From contig NC_135571.1 of assembly GCF_964340395.1 (NCBI RefSeq), positions 911,001 through 975,000 of the forward strand: a DNA stretch of 64,000 nt, read 5' to 3'. The notes under the pieces are model-generated. The model made no database searches. It had not been told where the DNA came from and was given only the letters and a program-made list of their open reading frames with translations. The stretch is from Glandiceps talaboti (taxonomy: Eukaryota > Hemichordata > Enteropneusta > Spengelidae). Position numbers and translations under genes: made by a program. Below, one piece after another: positions 52,153 through 61,600 of this stretch (its first letter is position 1; each line of letters begins with the position of its first letter).

Positions 52153-52499
52153 CTACTTGAACTGGACACTCACTCATGAAAAAAAAATTTAATAAAATAA
52201 AATAAAAAATCTACCCACCCCACCTATTTTAGAATTGTTTAAATTATTACAATACCTTATTGAAACAATTGAAAACAGAAAATATTTTGTTATAACTAAT
52301 ACAGAATAGTTTTAGTGGTTAGATTTTCTGACAACTAACATTTGAAGTGTATTTTTTTATTTTCATTTTATCAATCTTCTTACCTCACTTTGGTTTGTTT
52401 TGTTTTGTTTGTTCCTGTATGTTTTTACTTCTCTTTTTTAGTAGTGTATGTATTTTAATGTTTTGTTTCTGCTGCTCCTAACAATCTTAGTGAGCTCCT

Positions 52500-52550
52500 G
52501 ATACAAAAGGGATGCAATAAATAAATAAATAAAATAAATAGATAAATAAT
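52500..52550. repeat. (AAAT)n microsatellite
   Basis: ATAAATAAATAAATAAAATA-type run directly after GATACAAAAGGGATGCAATA. That string looks like an invertebrate retrotransposon end, but no coding remnant precedes it. Confidence 0.6.
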
Positions 52551-52669
52551 TGCAGTGTTGCAGCCAGAGGAGGTTTTTGGGTCATTTGACACACATTTCT
52601 TGGACCTGACCCACAATTTTGGAAGTGATGGGTCATAGATGATCCACACTAAAATTGTATGCAAATATG

Positions 52670-52865
52670 TTTAGCAATAGTGCGCAAAATAACCACGTCT
52701 ATAGCAACCGCCAAATGATCGTGTATATTGCATCGATAACAACAGGGTTGGATAGGCAACTGCATAATCATTCAGCAAATATCTACCATGGATCAGCATG
52801 TGGGTAAGTATTTTTAAAGACTGTACAGTTGTCCTACAACGCCATTGACGCTTTTTTTTATAAAT
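52670..52865 (-). repeat. dispersed repeat, inverted copy of 30450-30660
   Basis: On the minus strand it reads CAATGGCGTTGTAGGACAAC, CTGTACAGTC, CCTGTTGTTATCGATGCAAT and TGATC/CGATCATTTGGC. These are in the same order as at 30450, but without tandem amplification. Confidence 0.65.
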
Positions 52866-53714
52866 ATTAATGTCCCCCAAAAATTTATGATGACCCAGAA
52901 AAATGAAAATCTCGGGACACTATGTCCAACTTTTTCAAAAGGCTGGCTGCAACACTGAAGTGGGCATAATCGGAACCCACAATGTTTTTTATTAGGCCTA
53001 AAAATGTTGAGTAAATCCCTACTATACCATTAACTGTGCAAACAATGCCAGCAGATGATTTTTATTCCATCAAAGAAATGATCAAGCAAGGTTTTATATA
53101 AATATCTGCACCATGTAAAAAAAGCTAATAAACTTAATATGCCATTTGAAAAAAATAAGAATGTGATTACCTACCACTGATAAATCATTTTAACGTTGTC
53201 ATGGTTATCCTGCATATACGGTATTTTAAAAGAGGAAGTACCGGGGGGTAATTGCATTGAAATTGTAAAGCAACTCTGATTTCCATAAAGCATGTAATCT
53301 AATGGAATGAATTCTACAACGTTATTTGCATGTTATTAATTTTAGAAATCTAATAGAAGACATGGTAAAGGTGCTAATATTGGTTTCTAAATATAGAGTT
53401 CCTTACAGAAGGTGTTTTGTTCATTGCGTGACAATTCATCAATGATAAACATTATTCAAATACTAGTACACTATTCATGTTTTACTGTGATGAATTCATT
53501 CAAGTGTCCGCATAGTCAGTAAAGCAATGACAGGGCGCCCTCACACATCGGTCAGGAGGCCAGTGAGGGCAGAACAACACAACATATCTTACAGTCTAGC
53601 GTAAGCAATGTGCAATATCAAAGCTGTAATTTCTTTATTATTTCAAAAAGGACCACAAAGAACCTTTGATATGGGAAAAGTTTTGAGATTTAGAGAACTT
53701 TGTTCTATCGGAGA
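52866..53714. other. no supported feature
   Basis: AT-rich sequence with a locally GC-richer spot at 53528-53575 (GGGCGCCCTC). No gene recognised. Confidence 0.35.
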
Positions 53715-53965
53715 AAATGTATTATCATCATAGTGACCACTAGCTTGTATTATAAGTCGTACTCAAAAATTGTTGGTTATATGACAGTAAATTCTCAATA
53801 AAATTATTATCATCATAGGGACCACTAGCTTGTTAGTCCTTCTCAAAAACAGTTGGTTATATGACAGTAAATTCTCAATAAAATTATTATCATCATAGGG
53901 ACCATTAGCTTGTAAGTCGTACTCAAAAACTGTAGGTTATATGACAGAAAATTCTCAATAAAATC
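53715..53965. repeat. about 80-bp tandem repeat, 3 copies
   Basis: TATTATCATCATAG(T/G)GACCA, AGCTTGTAAGTCGTACTCAA and GTTATATGACAGTAAATTCT recur three times, starting at about 53719, 53804 and 53884. Confidence 0.93.
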
Positions 53966-54237
53966 AATTTCATAGACTCTTTTGTAGACTCAATCTAACT
54001 TTTTTTGCCAAATTAATGTATCTCTGATCATTTTTTTTAAATCCCTTCCAGAGAAATTAGGTCATTGCAGACTTCAAGATGAATTTTTAAATTTTACAGG
54101 TCATGTTATCAAAAACACAACAATTAATTTGTTGCTTGTTTGTGTGTGTGTGTGGGGGGGGGAATGCCTAATTTTACTCACCTATCCAGAGTTGTCTTCA
54201 TCATGGGGCCAGAGAAGATATTGTTTTTGTTTATCAC

Positions 54238-54395
54238 ACTTTCGTATAGTGGCGCTGTCCCAATCCCAGGAAGGCTCGCGGCTGTAGCAGTGAGAATCAT
54301 CGTATGGTGGCGATGTCACAATCCCAGGAAGGCTGGCGGCTGTAGCAGTGAGAACCATCGTATGGTGGCAATGTCACAATCCAAGGGAGGCTTGA
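54238..54395. repeat. 58-bp tandem repeat, about 2.5 copies
   Basis: CGTATGGTGGCGATGTCACA, ATCCCAGGAAGGCTGGCGGC and TGTAGCAGTGAGAACCATCG repeat with few changes. The 109-codon frame (54140-54469) depends on this repeat and is not called. Confidence 0.9.
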
Positions 54396-54644
54396 ATTTG
54401 GGCTGGAATAACCATGGCTGTATACCTACATATGAGCCCGTTTACGGCACTGTCGAGATACATTGTTAGCTGGTCATACCTCCTAGCCCGGAGAATACGA
54501 CCCGAAACGGTCTATCTCGATAGAATACATATCGCCCCTAGAAACACAAATAACATTGATTCAAGTTAGTCCTGCTTGCAGACGGAGTAAGTCGAGACGC
54601 GACCCTAAACTTTTTTTTTACATATTCGAGAAAAATAATAATAA

Positions 54645-54880
54645 AATCAGAAACTGACATCAACTTTAAAAACACAATACAACACTATTCTTCCAATCTG
54701 TAATGGCGGTTACATCTGAAAGGAAGAAATAAACAACACATTTGGAAGACAATGGAAACCTGAACTAGACACATACATGAAAAAAAAAAAAAAAAACAAT
54801 ACAATAAAATAAAAAATCTATCATTGTCTATACCCCACCTATTTTAAAATTGAATGTAATCGGAACCACACAATTTTTTT
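54645..54880 (+). repeat. decayed duplicate of the 52030-52270 segment
   Basis: GAAACTGACATCAACTT, TCTTCCAATCTGTAATGGC, ACATCTGA-GAAGAA, an A-rich block and CCCCACCTATTTTA-AATTG occur in the same order as at 52030-52270. The reading frame is destroyed by indels. Confidence 0.75.
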
Positions 54881-55035
54881 ACGCCTAAAAGTATCACGTC
54901 CCGTACACTGTCTCAGTGCAAGCAGAACTAGGTTCAAGATACCTGCCCGCAATAATAGTAACGTTTGTTGGATTTTTAGATCTTTTTTTTCTTTTTTCTT
55001 TTTTCTTTTTTTTTGAAATTTTTTGCAATTTTTTT

Positions 55036-55077
55036 GTTCTGTCGTTTACACCGGAAACAAACGGTAAACGACAGAAC
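55036..55077. repeat. perfect 14-bp inverted repeat
   Basis: GTTCTGTCGTTTAC (55036-55049) pairs exactly with GTAAACGACAGAAC (55064-55077) across a 14-base loop. A TTTTTTC-rich run lies immediately upstream. Confidence 0.9.
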
Positions 55078-55374
55078 GAGAAAAGGTCAAAAACAGAAGA
55101 AGAAAAATATGCTAAAATAATTTATTGCAGCTATATGTAGTTACAAGAATGGAATTAGGTGACTTTACATGTGAACATGACATTATTGGCCATTATGTTA
55201 CAGCTTCACCTTTCAATATTAATTCTTTCACTGTGTCTCAAAATTTCTAGGCACATTACCTGGAGTCTTCATTCATCCACAATTTATAGTAAAGTCTAAA
55301 AAATATAGCACGCGACGCTAACTTAATTCCGTCAAGACGATATTCCAAAACATTAATGTAAGTTATAACTTACC

Positions 55375-55600
55375 CAGAGACTCGGTCCAGCGTTTCTGTT
55401 CTATCACATAGGTAAAAACACACAGAGTAAGTTGTCAAATGTGATAATGTAAGAGGTTGGTGACCAAATGTTAGGGCCAAACGACACTAGCACTTTCCAA
55501 AAGTTTCCCTTTATCGGTCGAGTTTCTACTTCCGGAGACATGAGAGCATGAACCAATCAGATTTTACCATCATCCCTACTTCTAGCCAATCAAAACAAAC
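55375..55600 (-). promoter_or_regulatory. candidate CCAAT/ETS promoter with first-exon donor
   Basis: Within about 80 bp lie an ETS-type ACTTCCGG (55528), a CCAATCAG (55554) and a GCCAATCAA (55586). On the minus strand, about 140 bp downstream, GTCTCTGG|GTAAGTTATAAC (boundary near 55375) is a good splice donor. This is the layout of a TATA-less animal promoter with a short 5' UTR exon. No downstream coding exon was found, so the gene is unidentified and the call rests on motifs only. Confidence 0.3.
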
Positions 55601-55669
55601 CTCATTAGATATCATGCTGAGTGACATTAGGTCACATGGGTCACTTACGTGCATGTCACGTGCACATTA

Positions 55670-55840
55670 CAGTCACTTGTGAGCTAATATTCTATTAAGG
55701 ATGGACACAATACAAACTAATGGCATTATTAGGTATTTACGAGTATTGAGAACATACCGCCATTGATGTTAACACCGATGACGGTATTCTTTGCATATTC
55801 GTGACCAACCTCGAATAGAATATTAGCTCACAAGTGACTG
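55670..55840. mobile_element. fold-back element with perfect 27-bp arms
   Basis: CAGTCACTTGTGAGCTAATA then TTCTATT (55670-55696) is the exact inverted complement of 55814-55840. Less perfect pairing extends outward (CGTGCACATT versus ACATGCATCG). The interior is about 117 bp and non-coding. Confidence 0.85.
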
Positions 55841-56200
55841 TCACATGCATCGTTACCCCACAGTGATTCTGTACATGTACCTTGTAGTTGTACCTACTTC
55901 CGCAGTCGACAACAAAAATGACTAATTATCGATTTACGTACATTTGTATTTTAATGTTCGTGGACATGCAGACCCAGCACAATTTGATATTCTATAGCTG
56001 CCGCTGGCGTGGATTATCAAATTGTCAGCTTTGAACTTGAGGGCGAGCCGTGGAAGACAGAAAAGGAGACCGGTATATTAAGTGCACATATATATTATGT
56101 ACGTATGAAACATAAATTCTGGCATTTATAATTTATACTGCTTGAAGTGTACAAATGTGGAGTACTATCGTACTCGTAGTTCAAAGTAAAATTTGCGATT

Positions 56201-57082
56201 TTGCATTGTGTGTCTTACAGGGTAATACATGTTACTGTCATTGCCTTGTGTGTCTTACAGGGTAATACATGTTACTCTCATTGTATTGTGTGTCTTACAG
56301 GGTAATACATGTTACTCTCATTGTATTGTGTGTCTTACAGGGTAATACATGTTACTGTCATTGCCTTGTGTGTCTTACAGGGTAATAAATGTTACTCTCA
56401 TTGTATTGTGTGTCTTACAGGGTAATAAATGTTACTGTCATTGTATTGTGTGTCTTACAGGGTAATATATGTTACTGTCATTGTATTGTGTGTCTTACAG
56501 GGTAATAAATGTTACTCTCATTGTATTGTGTGTCTTACAGGGTAATACATGTTACTGTAATTGTATTGTGTGTCTTACAGGGTAATAAATGTTACTGTCA
56601 TTGTATTGTGTGTCTTACAGGGTAATAAATGTTACTGTCATTGTATTGTGTGTCTTACAGGGTAATAAATGTTACTGTCATTGTATTGTGTGTCTTACAG
56701 GGTAATAAATGTTACTGTCATTGCATTGTGTGTCTTACAGGGTAATACATGTTACTGTAATTGTATTGTGTGTCTTACAGGGTAATAAATGTTACTGTCA
56801 TTGTATTGTGTGTCTTACAGGGTAATAAATGTTACTGTCATTGTATTGTGTGTCTTACAGGGTAATAAATGTTACTGTCATTGTATTGTGTGTCTTACAG
56901 GGTAATAAATGTTACTGTCATTGCATTGTGTGTCTTACAGGGTAATACATGTTACTGTAATTGTATTGTGTGTCTTACAGGGTAATAAATGTTACTGTCA
57001 TTGCATTGTGTGTCTTACAGGGTAATACATGTTACTGTCATTGTATTGTGTGTCTTACAATGCAATGACAGTAACATTTTAA
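56201..57082 (+). repeat. 40-bp minisatellite, array A (about 21.5 units, forward)
   Basis: The unit reads TTGTATTGTGTGTCTTACAG then GGTAATAAATGTTACTGTCA with a strict 40-bp period. Variants are T(G/A)C(A/C)TTG and AAT(A/G/T) changes. It is the same unit as array B (60516-62735) on the opposite strand. The right edge at 57060 flips: the last forward ...GTCTTACA is followed by about 20 bp of the unit in reverse (TGCAATGACAGTAACATTT). The array lies about 1.1 kb past the sulfatase stop codon. Confidence 0.98.
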
Positions 57083-57774
57083 ACCAAAGGGCTAGAAAAC
57101 GCACCACAAGATATTGAACGCTTGTCCAATATTTATCTTTAAACACACACCACATGATATGAGATACTGCTAGTAATTTACAAGGACAATAATATTTGGT
57201 TCACCGTTCATCAGACAACTTAAGAATTTTATTAAAACCAGTAAAAAATGGCAGCATGCCTAAACTTAGATTACAAAATTACATTCATTTATACTTAAAT
57301 ATAATTAATCCAACAAAATTATAATTTGCATGTCTATCATAAGGAGGATACCGTCTAATGTTCATGAATGATTACTAGGAAAAATAGACAATCAGTAAAT
57401 TGCTATATACACATGACCATTCGTATTTATTTGTAGTCGTGGCCTTCCTTCAGTTAGCACTAATTAGGGACTGGAGGTAAATTGACCAAACTAAACACCA
57501 TCTAATTTTACCTGTCAATCATTTCATTAAAATAATGAATAATTACTATTATATTAAAGAATATGTAATCAGCGAATTGCTATCTAAATGATAATTGCAG
57601 TTGTTGTGATCTTCATATAGTATTGATCATTTGGGAAAGGGGTAAATTTGGTGAACTCTACAACTAATCAACCCTAATTTCGGTCTAGTAACAATTTATC
57701 CATTCAGTATGATATCACTCTGCCACATTTATATGAACACCTTTAAATCTTGCACGGTGAAGACCAATTTTATC
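57083..57774. other. no supported feature
   Basis: AT-rich spacer between array A and the 55-bp repeat. A weakly repeated ATAATGAATAATTACTA / TGAATGATTACTAGGA motif is visible. Confidence 0.35.
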
Positions 57775-58040
57775 TGCCAACTAACTACAGATATAAAGTA
57801 AATCTGGTAGAATACTCAGGGCAACAATCTGCCAACTAACTACAGATATAAAGTAAATCTGGTAGAATACTCACGGCAACAATTTGCCAACTAACTACAG
57901 ATAGAAAGTAAATCTGGTAGAATACTCAGGGCAACAATTTGCAAACTAACTACAGATATAAAGTAAATCTGGTAGAATACTCAGGGCAACAATTTGCAAA
58001 CTAACTACAGATATAAAGTAATACTCAGGGCAACAATTGA
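57775..58040. repeat. 55-bp tandem repeat, about 5 copies
   Basis: CTGCCAACTAACTACAGATA, AAGTAAATCTGGTAGAATAC and TCAGGGCAACAAT repeat with a 55-bp period starting near 57773. The last unit has an internal deletion of TCTGGTAGAA. Confidence 0.95.
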
Positions 58041-58136
58041 ATAATGTAAAACACAATCATATAATCAAATTAGCTGTAGCGGGGTAAATGTCATTGATGT
58101 ATATTATGTCCAGAAATTAGAACTGCAGCGGCAAAT

Positions 58137-58142
58137 TTTATT
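58137..58142 (-). terminator. polyadenylation signal AATAAA of the sulfatase gene
   Basis: The minus strand reads GGCAACAATAAAATTT, placing AATAAA about 70 bases after the stop codon. If used, the 3' UTR is about 90 bases and the transcript ends before array A. Confidence 0.6.
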
Positions 58143-58212
58143 GTTGCCTGATTTCAAGACACCAGATTTTGTGAACACTACATGACATTCGTTTTAAAAG
58201 ACATAGATGTGT

Positions 58213-58631
58213 TTAACACCATCCAGGACTCCATACACCACCACGGTTGCCAGGGTTACCACTTTCATAATCTAAGTCAGGCCAGAATGTCGGCGGGGCA
58301 GTCTCAATGTATTTTTGGGCTGCCTGACGTAACTCTTCCACCTTTTCTGGCATACTTGCTGACAAATCTGTTGTTTCTCTTGGATCCTCTGAAATGATAT
58401 CATAAAGAAAAGATTATCAACAACGAGAACTATTTTTATTCTCATAAAAGTCTTCTGCAAATGATTCAGTAAGTCGATGAATTTAGTAACCTGTCAGTTA
58501 CTACACTCAGTTGCTGTCACTCACTCACTCAGTCAGCTATCCTAATATAGTTGGTCAGGCGATCAGTCATTCATTCATTCAGTCACTCACTCATTCAACT
58601 CACTCACTCACTCACTCACTCACTCACTCAC

Positions 58632-58662
<31 letters not shown>

Positions 58663-61600
58663 GTCAGTCAGTCCGTCAGTCACCCAGTCAGCTAGCCATA
58701 AAGCTAATATAGTTAATCATGAGGTCGGGCAATCCGTCAGTCAGTCGGTCAGGCGATCACTTGGTCAAGCAATCAGCAGCCAGTCAGTCAGTCTGTCAGT
58801 CGACCAGTCGACCACACTGTTGGTTATCATATTGTTTACGTCTGTACCAAGCTACCGACCTACTCAGTCACTTATAGTATTTAAACAAACGTTTGTTGTT
58901 AGAATTAGTTAGTCAAATTTTCCTCTTTTGTTTGATAATCTAAAGATTAGCACACAATAAAAGCACTGAAGTATATGATGATTGATTATCACATTAAGAA
59001 AACAAGTCATAGCTATTTTAGTTGACATACCTGCTATATTAAACAGAAGTGTGGTGTTATATGGAGCAGCAGGAACATTGGGTATATCAGGATTTTCCAG
59101 ATCTATTGGTGGAATCCAGGTGTCTGTTTATGAATTTGAAAAGAAAGGAAACAAACCTAAGGGTGAATACACAAAAAACACACATACATACATACATACA
59201 TACATACATACATACATACATACATACATGCACCCCCCCCACACACACACACACACATTTGATACATGAAAACATGTGGCAGTAACTTAAGTAGGTACAA
59301 TTAAAGGTTTGAATTCTTTCACTAGTAGGTAAAGTCCAGTTGGTTCACAAAACCATACCCTGATATAGCTAGTATCATTATGTTGTTGATATTGTAACTT
59401 TATATATGCAATTTTAACCTGAATCAAGACATCATGGTTGCCATGGTTTCATTCAATCACATATACTCCATTTAACAGAGTAGAATTATCTTTACCTAGA
59501 GCTTCAGTTAGATAAGCATCACCTGTGTTATCTAACCTATAAAAAAAATTCCATTGACCATCCATCAATTTGTAGTCTCCAACCCTGTAAATTGTAATGA
59601 CAATAAGTGTATGGTAAGATACTGTATGACATGTACCTGTGATTTAATAAATTTGTGTACACTATTTGTACTGAAGTAAATTACCAAAGTCATTAATCAA
59701 ATGCACATCTGAAAAATAATAATATAGGCCAAAGAAAAAAATGGTGTTGTTCCGATAATGCCCAATTTCAAAACAGGGTGGGGACAAGGAAGGGTATTTT
59801 TTACTTTAAATTTTGATTTTTTATATTATTATTTTTTATTCTGGTTCAGGTTGTTACAGAGGTTTCTCATCGATGTGTTCACACTTTCTGTATGATATGC
59901 AGACGACATGGTGTGCTTCGTTGCATTATGCCATGTTGTTCTGATCACAGGATGATAATATCATCAAATCTCACTATTCCACATAAATTTTCAATATTTT
60001 AACAGGGTATTCTCACTACTGATAACTGTTCATATGTTTAATGTTTGTACCTCATGACATAATGGTATGAATCAGGGTAAACGTCCAAGTGTTGCACAGT
60101 TTCCTTTCTTGGTGTAGGTGATCCCTTGGATAGAGTATCCCATATATTCATCCCGTCCAGTTTAGGATCTGAAATTGATAAACGTGCCAGCTTAAGATAT
60201 ATACTTTATTAGTAATGCATAATGTTCTATGACAAAGTTTATGATCTAATGTAATTACTGGATAGCATACATACACAGGATAACATATAATGCATGATGC
60301 TTCTTTAAAAGACTTTTCACAATATGCAAATATGTTGCTACATTGGGTTGACTACAACAATATATTGGTAGATGAACATTTGAATAGATTTAAGGTGACA
60401 ATGAATTTTATTCACAAGAGTCCAGTGCCGTCAAACTAAGTATATTTATTTCTTACCTGGTGTTCCACCAGCTAGCTTCAGGAATGTTGGGAAAAAATCA
60501 GTAATATGTATTACCCTGTAAAACACACAATACAATGACAGTAACATTTATTACCCTGTAAGACACACAATGCAATGACAGTAACATTTATTACCCTGTA
60601 AGACACACAATACAATGACAGTAACATTTATTACCCTGTAAGACACACAATACAATGACAGTAACATTTATTACCCTGTAAGACACACAATGCAATGACA
60701 GTAACATTTATTATCCTGCAAGACACACAATACAATGACAGTAACATTTATTACCCTGTAAGACACACAATACAATGACAGTAACATTTATTACCCTGTA
60801 AGACACACAATGCAATGACAGTAACATTTATTACCCTGTAAGACACACAATACAATGACAGTAACATTTATTACCCTGTAAGACACACAATGCAATGACA
60901 GTAACATTTATTACCCTGTAAGACACACAATACAATGACAGTAACATTTATTACCCTGTAAGACACACATTACAATGACAGTAACATATATTACCCTGTA
61001 AGACACACAATACAATGACAGTAACATTTATTACCCTGCAAGACACACAATACAATGACAGTAACATTTATTACCCTGTAAGACACACATTACAATGACA
61101 GTAACATATATTACCCTGTAAGACACACAATACAATGACAGTAACATTTATTACCCTGTAAGACACACATTACAATGACAGTAACATATATTACCCTGTA
61201 AGACACACAATACAATGACAGTAACATTTATTACCCTGCAAGACACACAATACAATGACAGTAACATTTATTACCCTGTAAGACACACAATACAATGACA
61301 GTAACATTTATTACCCTGCAAGACACACAATACAATGACAGTAACATTTATTACCCTGCAAGACACACAATACAATGACAGTAACATTTATTACCCTGTA
61401 AGACACACAATACAATGACAGTAACATTTATTACCCTGTAAGACACACAGTGCAATGACAGTAACATTTATTACCCTGTAAGACACACAATACAATGACA
61501 GTAACATTTATTACCCTGTAAGACACACAATACAATGACAGTAACATTTATTACCCTGTAAGACACACAATGCAATGACAGTAACATGTATTACCCTGTA

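Noticed and set aside
54140-54469. 109-codon open frame with a repeated segment
   Set aside because: Crosses a 58-bp tandem repeat whose period is not a multiple of three, so the repeated peptide is not preserved.
58511-58912. 133-codon open frame with SLTHSLTHS and NQSINQS repeats
   Set aside because: Tetranucleotide microsatellite inside sulfatase intron 6.
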